A stretch of 64,000 nt of DNA, taken from Nakamurella endophytica. Lineage in GTDB: Bacteria > Actinomycetota > Actinomycetes > Mycobacteriales > Nakamurellaceae. A program made the position numbers and the translations under genes. Shown piece by piece: positions 52,363-61,630 of this stretch. Within the stretch, counting starts at the first letter, position 1. Every line of letters begins with the position of its first letter. Location of the stretch: the NCBI RefSeq assembly GCF_014646215.1, contig NZ_BMNA01000013.1:1-64000 (forward strand). Direction: 5' to 3'. Under the pieces are notes generated by a model. That model did no database searches and had not been told where the DNA came from. It saw only the letters and a list, made by a program, of their open reading frames with translations.

Positions 52363-52959
52363 TCACGACGCCGAGGTGGACACGGTGCGGGGCGCGAGGT
52401 CGCGCCACTCGCGGGCGAGCACCGCCCAGCCGTCCAGCGTCGTCCACTCGCCCTTGAACCAGTCGGCCTCCAGCTGCCGCGACTCGTGCCGCATGCCCAC
52501 CCGCCGGAGCAGGCGGGACACCGGGAGGTTGCGCGCATCGCAGGACGCGACCACCCGGTGCGCGCCGGCGTCGTGGAACAGCATGTCCAGCACCGCGCGC
52601 AGGGCCTCGCCGGCGATGCCGCGTCCCTGGGCCGCCCGGGCGAGCGTGACGCCGAGCTCGAACGTGTCCGGTTGGCCGGCACACCGGCGCACCGCGACGT
52701 CGCCGTGGAGCGGGCCACCGTCGACCGGCCGCACCGCCAGCTGCAGCCACTCCCCGGCGCCCGGGAGCCGGTCGACCGGCTGACCGGCCACGAGCGCCAG
52801 GGCGTCGGCGACGCGGTAGTCGGTGTCCCAGGACTGCCACCGCGCCACCTCGGGGTCCTGGCGGTAGCGGACGAAGTCGTCGACGTCGGCCGCCGCGAGC
52901 GGCGTGATCCGCAGCCGCGGACTGCGCAGCGGGTAGGGCGCAATCTCTCCGGGCACCAC
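52363..52959 (-). CDS. GNAT acetyltransferase (RimJ-like)
   Basis: A 198-residue N-acetyltransferase. RSPRLRITPLAAADVDDFVR is the RimJ/RimL-type start, LGVTLARAAQGRGIAGEAL holds the acetyl-CoA loop (QGRGIA), and RNLPVSRLLRRVGMRHE is motif B. GTG 52959 follows AAGGAGG with five-base spacing. Target unknown. Confidence 0.87.
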   Translation of the reverse strand: MVPGEIAPYPLRSPRLRITPLAAADVDDFVRYRQDPEVARWQSWDTDYRVADALALVAGQPVDRLPGAGEWLQLAVRPVDGGPLHGDVAVRRCAGQPDTFELGVTLARAAQGRGIAGEALRAVLDMLFHDAGAHRVVASCDARNLPVSRLLRRVGMRHESRQLEADWFKGEWTTLDGWAVLAREWRDLAPRTVSTSAS

Positions 52960-53038
52960 GATCGCCTCCTTGGGCAGCGCTCGGGACCTGCAGACGTCCG
53001 ACGCCGAGCCGCGTCCCGGGACCGTCCGGCCCGCTGCA

Positions 53039-53713
53039 TCACGGACGCAACAGCGTCCAGCGTCCCTCGGACACCACGTCCACCGCGCCGTCGACCACCC
53101 GGAACGCGGTCTCGTCGTCGACGGCGTAGGCCGTGTTCGACAGCCGGGCGGCCCACTTCTCCGCATTCGCCAGCGTGTTCGACGGCAGGTCGGGATGCTC
53201 CAGGTGCGGGAACATCGAGAAGTCGACGAGGCCGAGAGTGCTGTCGTCGGCACCGTCGGGCGGCTGCCAGCCGACGAACTCCTCCCCGATCCGGGGCGTC
53301 ATCACCATGCTGCCGCCGCTCATCCCGACGTAGACGGTGTCGGTCAGCTCGGGCAGCAGATCCGTGAACCCGGACCGGCGCAGCCAGTGGTGCAGGTAGA
53401 GCGCGTCGCCGCCGGACACCAGCAGGACGTCCGCCTCGCGGACCAGCGGGACCCACCGCTGCGCGGCGATGTCGGGCAACGCCGTGAGCTCCAGCAGACC
53501 GACCGACCGCCAACCCAGCTCGGTCATCGGGTTCTCCGAACGACCGCTGACGAACCGCCACACCTCCTCGCCCGGACCGGCGTGCGGATGCCCGTACATG
53601 GCGGTCGGGATGCACAGCGCCGTGCACTCCCCGATCGGCCGACCGAGCAGATCGAGCAGTGCCCGGTGGATCGACGGGTTCTTGACGCCCGCGGACGTCA
53701 GCAGCAGCCGCAC
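53039..53713 (-). CDS. Peptidase E-like (S51 / class I glutamine-amidotransferase-like) protein
   Basis: A 224-residue protein. VRLLLTSAGVKNPSIHRALL opens the domain, ADVLLVSGGDALYLHHWL follows, and VYVGMSGGSMVMTPRIGEE contains the nucleophile serine (GMSGGS) of peptidase family S51. Asp-dipeptidase activity is possible. Single gene, same strand as the GNAT gene. Confidence 0.82.
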   Translation of the reverse strand: MRLLLTSAGVKNPSIHRALLDLLGRPIGECTALCIPTAMYGHPHAGPGEEVWRFVSGRSENPMTELGWRSVGLLELTALPDIAAQRWVPLVREADVLLVSGGDALYLHHWLRRSGFTDLLPELTDTVYVGMSGGSMVMTPRIGEEFVGWQPPDGADDSTLGLVDFSMFPHLEHPDLPSNTLANAEKWAARLSNTAYAVDDETAFRVVDGAVDVVSEGRWTLLRP

Positions 53714-53896
53714 CTGGCCCTCCGTTCGACGACGATCCCTCCCCGGCCGCGTCGGGGTGGGGCGGATGCGGCCGGGGCGCCGCGACGGGAAAGGTAGCGC
53801 CCACCGGCGGGGATGGCGCGTCGACCCGTCCGCCGTCGGCCGAGCGTGACGACCGGGCAGCACGGTGCACCGAGTGGCCGCTGTTACGGTGCGCCG

Positions 53897-54493
53897 ATGT
53901 CCGACCCCGAGACACCGCCGCCCCGCCGGGCTGTCGTCGTGCACGGCTACCAGGCGGCGCCCGACCGGCACTGGTTCCCGTGGCTGGCCCGCGAGCTCGG
54001 CGCCCAGGGCATCGCGGTGACCGTCGTGGCGCTGCCGGACAGCGACCACCCGGACGTCCGCTCCTGGTCCGAGGCGGTCGCCGCGGCGGTGGGCCGGGTG
54101 GACGCCGGGACCTGGCTGATCGGGCACAGCCTGGGCTGCGTCACGGTGCTGCGCCACCTCGGCGGGCTGGCCGGGCCGTGGTCCGCGGCCGGGGTCGTGC
54201 TGGTCGCCGGGTTCGCCGAGCCGCTGGCGTCGGTGCCGGAGCTGGCCTCGTTCCTCGCCGAACCACTCGCCCCGGACGCGTGCCGGAGGATCGCCGACCG
54301 GGTGCCGGTGCGGCGGATGATCCGGTCGGACGCCGACGTCTTCGTCCCGGCCGACGCCTCGGACCGACTGGCCGCCGCGATCGGAGCGCCGGTCACCGTC
54401 GTGCCGGGCGCCGGCCACTTCATGGGCTCGGACGGGGTCACCGAGTTCCCACTGGTGCGTGACCTCGTCAGCGGCCGCGAGCGGTCGCTCTAG
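53897..54493 (+). CDS. RBBP9/YdeN-family serine hydrolase
   Basis: A 198-residue alpha/beta hydrolase. AVVVHGYQAAPDRHWFPWLA, LIGHSLGCVTVLRHLGG (nucleophile Ser) and VTVVPGAGHFMGSDGVTEFP (His) match the RBBP9/YdeN group. ATG 53897. Substrate unknown. Confidence 0.87.
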   Translation: MSDPETPPPRRAVVVHGYQAAPDRHWFPWLARELGAQGIAVTVVALPDSDHPDVRSWSEAVAAAVGRVDAGTWLIGHSLGCVTVLRHLGGLAGPWSAAGVVLVAGFAEPLASVPELASFLAEPLAPDACRRIADRVPVRRMIRSDADVFVPADASDRLAAAIGAPVTVVPGAGHFMGSDGVTEFPLVRDLVSGRERSL

Positions 54494-54650
54494 CTGGTCG
54501 TACCCGGTTCGGCAGGACAGCTCTCGGCCACCGGTGCTCGGGACCGCCATCCACCGCCACGGTTCCGCTCGCACTCGCGCGACACCCGCTGCCGGTCGGC
54601 AGCTGTGCCGAGCTGTCGGACGAGCCCGGTGGCTCCGCCGCCCGGCGTCC
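54494..54650. other. Convergent gap without recognised gene
   Basis: 157 bases between the convergent YdeN-like hydrolase and the small membrane protein. No convincing hairpin or gene was found. Confidence 0.4.
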
Positions 54651-54905
54651 TCAGTGCCCGGTCGGGCGCGGCGACCGGCCGCGCAGCACGGCGACCAGAC
54701 CCGCGGCCGACACCAGCGCCCACACCCCTTCGAGCAGCAGGAAGCCCCACTGTCGGGTCAGCACGGCCTCGACGGCCAGGATCGACGAACCGGCGACGTT
54801 GAGCACCAGGTACCGCCTCGACTGCGGGTCCATCCACCCGCGCTGCGCGGCGGCGAAGGCGACGAGCACCAGCAGCGACCCGACGACCTGCACGAGCTGT
54901 CCCAC
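54651..54905 (-). CDS. Small membrane protein (CBU_0592-like)
   Basis: An 84-residue protein with three hydrophobic segments: [39 protein letters not shown] and [20 protein letters not shown]. The pattern (NxxGSxxLxxxA, then LEGxWxxVS) is that of the small membrane proteins called CBU_0592-like. GTG 54905 has GGAGGG eight bases upstream. Role unknown. Confidence 0.65.
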   Translation of the reverse strand: MGQLVQVVGSLLVLVAFAAAQRGWMDPQSRRYLVLNVAGSSILAVEAVLTRQWGFLLLEGVWALVSAAGLVAVLRGRSPRPTGH

Positions 54906-55051
54906 GACGGCATCCCTCCAGGGGAGCGTCGTCTTGGCGGACCGGGTACGGCGCACATCTCGTCCGGGACCGCACGAACCGTGGGTCCGGCCCAGGATCC
55001 CACGGCCCGGCAGCCCCGGCGGGGAGACACCGGTCACCGCGGCGCACGGCG

Positions 55052-56056
55052 TCAGCGCGCCGAGCGCCCCTCCTCCGCCGCCGCCCGCTCGACGGCCCGG
55101 TCGATGCGTTCCCGCTCCTGACGCTGCAGCTCGCGCAGTCGGTGCTCGGCCTCGCGGCGCTGCTGCACGGCGGCGCGCACCTCCGGATCCTTGGCCGCCG
55201 CGCGCAACTGCTGCTCGGACGGCGCCCGACCGCGCCGGCCGCCCTGCCCACCGGCCGCCACGGACACCGCGGGCGACCCGACCGCCCGTCCCGCCTCCCG
55301 CTCCGCGACGACGTGCTCGACCCCGTCCAGCAGGCGCTCGACCCCGAAGTCGAACTCGGCCTGCATGACGGCCCCGCCGGGCGACCCCTGTCCGCCGCCG
55401 CCGTACCCACCGGCCCGGACGACCGGCGCCAAGGCGGGGAACCGCTCGTCGGTGATGAACGAGCCCAGCGCGGCCGGCGTCAGCGGCGGCTCGGCCCCGG
55501 CGGCCCGGCCGGCGACGATCTCGGCCTCGTACCCACCCAGGATCCGCGCGAGCCCGGTGAGCGACAGCAGCGCCGCCAGCTTCTCCTCGGTGGTCAGCGG
55601 CAGCGGCGCCATCGCGGTTAGGGTGTAGTCGACGAACCACAGGTTGTTCGGAGTGAGCGGCACGCCGCGGATCGGGCTGCGCGCCACCCACGGGTGCGCC
55701 CGGACGACGGCCATGCAGGCGTCCACCAGCGCCCGCATCGCCGGACGCCACGGCGCCCCGACTTCGGGGCGACCCAGTCCCGGGACCGCGTAGACGGCGT
55801 CCTCCATGAGCAGCAGGAGGTCGTCCTTGCTGGTCACGTACCGGTACAGGGACATGGTGGTGAAGCCCAGGGCCGACGCCACCCTGGCCATGGACACGGC
55901 GCCGAGCCCGTCGGTGTCGGCGATCTCGATGGCCGCGTCGACGATCCGCTCGATCGTGAGCTCCCGCTTGGGCCCCCGCTGCGGGGCCTCGGCCATGCCC
56001 CAGGTCAGCGCGATGGCGTGCGGCAGCGCGACCTCGTCGCCGTCCTGCTCGGTCAC
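55052..56056 (-). CDS. TetR-family regulator of the DrrAB-type exporter
   Basis: A 334-residue TetR protein. The HTH is [20 protein letters not shown] to [20 protein letters not shown], and the ligand domain is TetR_C-like. The C-terminus carries an unusual charged coiled coil ([20 protein letters not shown]). GTG 56056 follows GGGGGAGG. Divergent from an ABC exporter with nested palindromes between. Confidence 0.87.
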   Translation of the reverse strand: MTEQDGDEVALPHAIALTWGMAEAPQRGPKRELTIERIVDAAIEIADTDGLGAVSMARVASALGFTTMSLYRYVTSKDDLLLLMEDAVYAVPGLGRPEVGAPWRPAMRALVDACMAVVRAHPWVARSPIRGVPLTPNNLWFVDYTLTAMAPLPLTTEEKLAALLSLTGLARILGGYEAEIVAGRAAGAEPPLTPAALGSFITDERFPALAPVVRAGGYGGGGQGSPGGAVMQAEFDFGVERLLDGVEHVVAEREAGRAVGSPAVSVAAGGQGGRRGRAPSEQQLRAAAKDPEVRAAVQQRREAEHRLRELQRQERERIDRAVERAAAEEGRSAR

Positions 56057-56137
56057 GCCGCCTCCCCCGCATCCACCACCGCGACCCCCGGAACGAGGGC
56101 CGGCTCCGCGCCGAGCCTGCCAGGCCCGCGGCGGGCA

Positions 56138-56192
56138 TTGACAGCTCCCCGGGAAACTGTGTAAGACTGACACAGTGTGTATGCCCTACACA
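56138..56192 (+). promoter_or_regulatory. Exporter promoter with two TetR-type palindromes
   Basis: TTGACA (56138-56143) is a likely -35, with TAAGAC (56162-56167) a poor -10. ACTGTGT-N7-ACACAGT (56156-56176) and TGTGTA-N5-TACACA (56176-56192) are perfect inverted repeats overlapping the promoter. Repressor binding would block it. Confidence 0.7.
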
Positions 56193-56250
56193 GTGGACGC
56201 CGTACACACTCATCCGTCGCTGCCCCACGCCGCCGTCGATCGGAGTCCCC

Positions 56251-57213
56251 GTGTCCGTCCCGTCCAGCACCGCGTCCCGTCCGGCCGTCGAGATCCGGGG
56301 ACTGGTCAAGTCGTTCGGCACGCAGCCGGTGCTCGCCGGCGTCGACCTGGCCGTTGCACCCGGCGAGGTCGTCGCGCTGCTCGGCCGCAACGGCGCCGGC
56401 AAGACCACCCTGCTGTCGATCCTGGCGACGCTGCTGCAGCCCGACGCCGGCACGGCCACGGTCTGCGGGCACGACGTCGTCACCGACCCGGTCGCCGTCC
56501 GCCGGTCGCTGAGCCTGACCGGGCAGTTCGCCGCCGTGGACGAGGTGCTCACCGGCGAGGAGAACCTCCGGATGCTCGCCGAGCTCGCCGGCTGGTCGAC
56601 CCGGGACGCACGGCGGGTGGCAGCCGCGGCGCTGGACCGCTTCGGCCTCGCGGACGCCGGCCGGCGGCGCGCCGGGACCTACTCCGGCGGCCTGCGGCGA
56701 CGCCTCGACCTGGCGCTCGGCCTGGTCTCCCAGCCGACCGTGCTGGTGCTGGACGAGCCGACGACCGGGCTCGACCCGGCCAGCCGGCGGGACGTCCACG
56801 AGCAGGTCGAGCAGCTGGCGGCGGCCGGGACCACGGTGCTGCTGACCACCCAGTACCTCGAGGAGGCCGATCGGCTGGCCGACCGGGTGGCCGTGCTCGA
56901 GGACGGGCGCATCGTGGCGGAGGGCGCGCCCGCCCAGCTCAAGTCGCGGGTCGGCACCGAGGTGGTCGAGCTGCGCGACGCTGCCGGCCGGGTGGTCGCG
57001 GAGCGGCCGTCCGACGGCACCGCCGGCGACGTCCGGCGGATCCTGACCGACTGCCTCGGCGGGACCGGCGCTGTCGGCGGTCCGGACCGCGAGGCCGCGT
57101 ACCGCGTGGACATCCGCCGCCCGTCGCTGGACGACGTCCTGTTCGCCCTCACCGGCGACCGCTCCGCCGATCCGGCACCCGCACGTGCCGGACACCCCGC
57201 ACCGGTGGCCTGA
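56251..57213 (+). CDS. DrrA-type ABC exporter ATPase
   Basis: A 320-residue ATPase. Walker A is [16 protein letters not shown], signature [15 protein letters not shown], Walker [13 protein letters not shown], and [15 protein letters not shown] follows. The C-terminal extension is typical of daunorubicin-resistance (DrrA) ATPases. It pairs with the permease 33 bases downstream and probably exports a lipophilic drug or lipid. Confidence 0.9.
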   Translation: MSVPSSTASRPAVEIRGLVKSFGTQPVLAGVDLAVAPGEVVALLGRNGAGKTTLLSILATLLQPDAGTATVCGHDVVTDPVAVRRSLSLTGQFAAVDEVLTGEENLRMLAELAGWSTRDARRVAAAALDRFGLADAGRRRAGTYSGGLRRRLDLALGLVSQPTVLVLDEPTTGLDPASRRDVHEQVEQLAAAGTTVLLTTQYLEEADRLADRVAVLEDGRIVAEGAPAQLKSRVGTEVVELRDAAGRVVAERPSDGTAGDVRRILTDCLGGTGAVGGPDREAAYRVDIRRPSLDDVLFALTGDRSADPAPARAGHPAPVA

Positions 57214-57246
57214 CGCCGCCGGCCCGATCCCCTCGAGGAGACCGCC

Positions 57247-58119
57247 GTGAGCAGCCTGTCCGTCCCGCCCCCGATCCCCTTCCGGGCCCCGACCGTCGGG
57301 CCGCTGCGCAGCGGCTGGGTCTTCGTCCGGCGCAGCGCCCGGCACTCGCTGCGGAACGTCGAGACCCTGCTGATGGGCCTGATGCTGCCCGTGGTGCTGA
57401 TGCTGCTGTTCACCTTCGTCTTCGGCGGGGCCTTCGACATCGGCCCCGCCGGCCCGGTCGGCTCGGTCGGCTCGGTCGGCCCGGTCGGCTCCGGCGCGGG
57501 TCACCGCGAGCTCTACGCGACCTACGTCACGCCCGGGATCGTCCTGCTGTGCGCCGGTTTCGGTGCGGCGGGCACGGCGGTCGAGGTGGCGCAGGACCTG
57601 TCGACAGGATGGGTGGACCGGCTGCGCACCCTGCCCGTCCGGAGCGCCGGCGTCGTGACCGGTGCCGTGGTGGCCAGTCTCGTCCGCAACCTCCTGGCCA
57701 CCGGTGTGGTGGTCGGGGTCGGCCTGCTCGTCGGGTTCCGGCCGACGGCCGGCGTCCTGCACTGGCTGGCGGCCGTGGGCCTGATCGCCCTGTTCGTGCT
57801 GGCCATCACCTGGCTCTACGCGGCGATCGGCCTGGTGGCCGGCAGTCCCCAGGCAGCCAGCGCGTACGGGTTCGTGCTGCTGTTCCTGCCCTACCTGTCG
57901 AGCGCCTTCGTGCCCACCTCGACGATGCCCGCGGTGCTGAGCTGGATCGCCGACCACCAGCCGGTGACCCCGGTGATCGACACGCTGCGGGCGCTGCTCA
58001 CCGGCGCCCCGGCCCGCGCGGGATCCGGGTGGGTGGCCGTCCTGTGGTGCGTCGGCATCTCGGTCGCGGCGGCCCTGTGGGCCGGGTGGCTGTTCCGGCA
58101 CCGCGCGGGCCGCCGCTGA
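57247..58119 (+). CDS. DrrB-type ABC exporter permease (ABC-2)
   Basis: A 290-residue ABC-2 permease with six predicted spans. VRRSARHSLRNVETLLMGLM opens the family block, and YVTPGIVLLCAGFGAAGTAV and FLPYLSSAFVPTSTMPAVL match DrrB. An extracytoplasmic loop has a short GSV/GPV tandem repeat (57450-57500). GTG 57247 follows GAGGAGA. Confidence 0.9.
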   Translation: MSSLSVPPPIPFRAPTVGPLRSGWVFVRRSARHSLRNVETLLMGLMLPVVLMLLFTFVFGGAFDIGPAGPVGSVGSVGPVGSGAGHRELYATYVTPGIVLLCAGFGAAGTAVEVAQDLSTGWVDRLRTLPVRSAGVVTGAVVASLVRNLLATGVVVGVGLLVGFRPTAGVLHWLAAVGLIALFVLAITWLYAAIGLVAGSPQAASAYGFVLLFLPYLSSAFVPTSTMPAVLSWIADHQPVTPVIDTLRALLTGAPARAGSGWVAVLWCVGISVAAALWAGWLFRHRAGRR

Positions 58120-58311
58120 CGATCCACCCGCTGCACCCCTGCGCCGGTGCCCGGCGGGCCCCCGCACCGATCGCGGTCCGGCGCGCGGTGGGGCAGCGGC
58201 TGCAGCGGCTGGGGTGACTGGGGCGACCGGGGCGGCTGCGGCGGCTGCGGCACCACCGGCCGCCGCGGTCGATCACTGGACTTCACCCGCTCGGCCACTC
58301 ACAGTGAATGC
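58120..58311. other. Low-complexity GGC-rich gap
   Basis: About 190 bases between the exporter and the UbiB-like gene. It contains repeated CGGCTG/GGGGC units (58185-58265). No gene or clear promoter was recognised. Confidence 0.4.
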
Positions 58312-60243
58312 ATGTCGCTCTGGGACGCCGTCTTCGGCATCATCTTCCTGCTGGTGGTCGGGTTCCTCTCGGGCCGCATCCTGGGTGTGCGACGCGGCGC
58401 GGTGCGTTCCCTGGTCGCCGGTGTCCTGGGTTCGCTGATCGGCGTCACGGTCGCCGGCGTGGTCGTCGAACACGCCCGGACCGCCCGGGCCATCGCGGAT
58501 CTGGACATCGCCGACTTCGGGTTCGCGCTGCTGGCCACGATGGTGATGAGCATCGTGCTGGAGGTGTTGCTGCGGCCGCGACGGGACCGCAAGCGGCTGT
58601 CGACGCGGGCGCGCCTGCGGGCCGCCGTCACGGTGGGCGGGCGGCTCTGGGAGGTGTCGCGGATCGCGCGGCGGCACGGGCTCGCGGGACGACGGGTGGT
58701 GTCCCGCAACACCGCGGCCACCCCGGAGACGGCCCTGCGGGTCCGGCTGTTCCTGGAGGACTGCGGCGGGATCTTCGTCAAGTTCGGCCAGATCGCGTCG
58801 ACCCGCTCGGATCTGCTGTCCGCGCCGATGGTCGCCGAGCTGGCGGAGCTGCAGTCGTCGGTGCGGCCGATCCCCGTCGACGACGTCCTCGAACAGATCC
58901 ACCGCACGCTCGATGCACCCGTCGCCCAGACCTTCGCGCGGTTCGACCGCGAACCGCTGGCGGCGGCCTCGATCGGCCAGACGCACACGGCCGTCCTGCC
59001 CGACGGGCGCCCCGTCGTCGTCAAGGTCCGCCGCCCGGACGTCGAGGTGGGCCTGGCCCGGGACGCCGCGGTCCTGCGGTGGGCCACCCGGGTCGTCAGC
59101 CGCCGATCGGCGGCCGCCCGCACGTTGGGGCTGGAACGACTGGCCCAGGAGCTGGTGCAGTCCGTCGAGTCCGAGCTCGACTTCGTCCACGAGGCGGCCA
59201 ACGGCCGGGCGTTGCGAGCGGTGCCGGCGCCGGACGGCGTCAGCGTCCCGGCGGTCGTCACGGAGCTGACCTCCGAGGCCGTGCTGGTGCTGGAGCGGGT
59301 GGACGGCCGGCCGCTGTCCGACACGGCGGCGGTGGACGCCACGCCGGTGGCCCGCCCGGTCCTCGCCGACCGGCTCTTCCAGTCCTTCTTGACACAGATG
59401 CTGCAAGCCGGCGTGTTCCACGCGGACCCCCATCCCGGCAACATCCTCATCGACCGCGCGGGGACGCTGTGGTTCATCGACTTCGGGGCCGTCGGCATCC
59501 TGGACCCGATCACCCTGGAGGCCGTCCACCTGATGGGCGCCGGCATCGGCACCGGCGAGCCGGCCCTGGTGGCCCGGGCGCTCCGCTCGCTGGCCGGGCC
59601 CGCCGGTGAGTCGCTCGACCTGCAGGCGGTGACCGTCGAACTGAGCCAGTTGCTCTCGGAACAGTTGCACGGCGGCGGGTTCGACCCCCGGAGCCTGCAG
59701 CGCATCATCGAGCTGATGGGCCGGCACGGCATCCCGGTGCCGCCGGCCCTCACCGTGCTGGCCCGCGCGCTGCTCACGCTCGAGGGCACCCTGCGGGTGC
59801 TGGACTCGCGATTCCAGCTCGCCGGCGCCGCGGCCGCGCACCTCCGTGGCGCCCTGGACGTGTCCGCCGGCAGTCTCCGCAGCGTGCTCGAGCGGGAGGC
59901 CATGCGGACGCTGCCGTCCCTGCGGGCCCTGCCGGGCCTGGTCGAGGACATCGCCCTGCAGGTGCGGTCCGGTCGGCTGGCCGTGCAGGTCGACCCGCTG
60001 TCGGCCACCGCACGGCACGCAGCCACCCAGTGGGTCGACGGCATGCTGTTCGCCGCGGTGGCCGCCGTCGGGCTGCTGTCCTCCACCGCCATGCTGGTCG
60101 GCGCGGTGTTCGCCGGTGACCGGTCCGGCGTCGGCGTGCTGCAGGCCGTGGGCTACATCGGGCTGGTGCTCTCCTCGGTCATGCTGATGCGGGTGGTGGC
60201 GCAGATCCTGCGCCGGCGCGACGAACCACCGCCCGCGCGCTGA
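58312..60243 (+). CDS. UbiB/AarF (ABC1) atypical kinase with membrane anchors
   Basis: A 643-residue ABC1/UbiB-family protein. Two N-terminal membrane helices (about 4-25 and 30-50) are unusual; the kinase-like core has FVKFGQIASTRSDLLSAP (KxGQ), VVVKVRRPDVEVGLARD, GVFHADPHPGNILIDR and WFIDFGAVGILD. Two more helices end the protein. Family members support quinone or lipid metabolism by ATP-dependent activity. No ribosome-binding site is seen before ATG 58312. Confidence 0.88.
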   Translation: MSLWDAVFGIIFLLVVGFLSGRILGVRRGAVRSLVAGVLGSLIGVTVAGVVVEHARTARAIADLDIADFGFALLATMVMSIVLEVLLRPRRDRKRLSTRARLRAAVTVGGRLWEVSRIARRHGLAGRRVVSRNTAATPETALRVRLFLEDCGGIFVKFGQIASTRSDLLSAPMVAELAELQSSVRPIPVDDVLEQIHRTLDAPVAQTFARFDREPLAAASIGQTHTAVLPDGRPVVVKVRRPDVEVGLARDAAVLRWATRVVSRRSAAARTLGLERLAQELVQSVESELDFVHEAANGRALRAVPAPDGVSVPAVVTELTSEAVLVLERVDGRPLSDTAAVDATPVARPVLADRLFQSFLTQMLQAGVFHADPHPGNILIDRAGTLWFIDFGAVGILDPITLEAVHLMGAGIGTGEPALVARALRSLAGPAGESLDLQAVTVELSQLLSEQLHGGGFDPRSLQRIIELMGRHGIPVPPALTVLARALLTLEGTLRVLDSRFQLAGAAAAHLRGALDVSAGSLRSVLEREAMRTLPSLRALPGLVEDIALQVRSGRLAVQVDPLSATARHAATQWVDGMLFAAVAAVGLLSSTAMLVGAVFAGDRSGVGVLQAVGYIGLVLSSVMLMRVVAQILRRRDEPPPAR

Positions 60244-60403
60244 TCCGGGACCGTCGCCGCGAACCCGGACGCCGGGTCGCCGGGCTCCGCGCCGCGGACC
60301 TGTTCCCGCCGCCGGGACCCGAGATGTTCTGACCGGCACGCTCTGCGGCAGACGGCGGACCGGTGCGGCCCGTCCGGGGCGCCGACCCTGGGGTACCGAT
60401 CCG
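60244..60403. other. Convergent gap
   Basis: 160 bases between the UbiB-like gene and the LacI pseudogene. GGACGCC/GGCGCC-rich inverted segments are present, but no clear single hairpin or gene. Confidence 0.35.
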
Positions 60404-61319
60404 TCACGGCGCCGCCGGCGGCCGCGAGACCGACGCACGCTCGACCAGGCGTTGCGGGAGCACGACGACCCGCGGGTCGGCCACCGCACCCTCGATCCGG
60501 TCGATGAGCAGAGCCGCCTGCGCGCCGATGTCGCGCATGGGCTGCGACATCACCGTGATCCCCGGCGCCGCGACGTCCGTCCAGTCGGCATTGTCGAACA
60601 CCACCAGGGACAGCTGTCCCGGTATGTCCATCGACAGGTCGCGAGCCGCCCGGAACAGGGCCAGACCGATCCGGCTGTCCGAGGCGATGACGGCCGTCGG
60701 CCGGTCGGACCGGGTCAGGAAGGTGCGGGCATCGGCCTGGATGCTGGTCCGGTCGACCTTCAGCCGGACCATTCCGTCGACAGAGGGCAGACCGACCGCC
60801 GCGAGCGCGTCCAGGTACCCGCTGACCCGGTCGGCCACCGGGGTGGACGGGATGAAGTCGCCGGCGCGGTACCGCCCGTCGAAGGGCAGCGAGGACAGGA
60901 AGCCGATCGCCCGGTGGCCGTCGTCGAGCAGCACCGAGGTCAGCCGGCGTGATGCCTCCCGGTCGTCACTGATCACGGCATCCGCCGCGACGCCCGGGAC
61001 GAGCCGGTCGATGAGCACGACAGGTCGCCCCGATCCTGCGATCGTCTCGACCGCACGGTTGCGGTGCGCCGCGAGGGGGGTCGGGGCGATCAGGTGGCCG
61101 TCCACCTGCTGACCGAGGAGCACGCGCACGGCAGGTATCTCCTGCTCGGCGTCCTCGTCGGAGTTCGACAGCAGCAGGTTGTACCCGCGCCGCCGCGCGC
61201 TGCGCCGCCGACACCACGCGGGCCCTGGTGACTTCGCTGACGTGGCCGTCGTTGCCGAGCACGCGGGCGGCCGTCGCCTTCGACACCCGGGCAGCCGACG
61301 CGACATCGCTGACCGTCAC
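60404..61319 (-). pseudogene. LacI-family regulator, frameshifted
   Basis: The HTH reads VTVSDVASAARVSKATAARV, then GNDGHVSEVTRARVVSAAQ in one frame. From about 61200 the rest continues in another frame, RRRGYNLLLSNSDEDAEQEI to ERASVSRPPAAP, with the sugar-binding domain intact (VVLIDRLVPG, IGFLSSLPFDGRYRAGDF, PTAVIASDSRIGLALFRA). A one-base change near 61195-61205 separates DNA-binding and sensor parts. Either a recent mutation or a sequencing error. It is followed by a fused E1 dehydrogenase on the same strand upstream. Confidence 0.85.
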
Positions 61320-61437
61320 CGCCCCGGACTCCGAGCCGACCACGCCGCGCCCCCATCGTCCGACCGAGCACGAGACCGGTCGCAGCGGAACGGCCGACGC
61401 ACCGCTGACGTCGGGACCCCAGGCACCCCGGTCAGGA

Positions 61438-61590
61438 GTGTTACGCGCCGGGTACGACGCGGACGTGATCGCGGTGACGGCCGACCCCGTCCGGGACATC
61501 TCGGTGCTGTCCACCCCGGCGAACATCGCACAGGTCCGGAAGGGCGGGCAGGCGCAGAAGCAGCCGGCGCTCCCGGTGGGTGAGACCGGC
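61438..61590 (+). pseudogene. Amidohydrolase C-terminal fragment
   Basis: The frame VLRAGYDADVIAVTADPVRD, then ISVLSTPANIAQVRKGGQAQ, is the conserved end of amidohydrolase/imidazolonepropionase-like enzymes (normally GxDADVIAVDGDPLxDIxxL). The metal-binding barrel is absent. It lies between the LacI pseudogene and the E1 gene, so this junction has been rearranged. Confidence 0.65.
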
Positions 61591-61630
61591 TGGCGTCGGT
61601 GCCGGCGCCCTGCGCGGACCGCCGCCGCTC

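Noticed and set aside
53039..54574. 511-residue minus-strand frame
   Set aside because: Only the last 224 residues are peptidase E-like; the upstream part is antisense to the YdeN-like hydrolase.
58185..58265. GGC-rich repeated stretch as a possible CRISPR or tandem array
   Set aside because: Units are short, irregular and without spacers.
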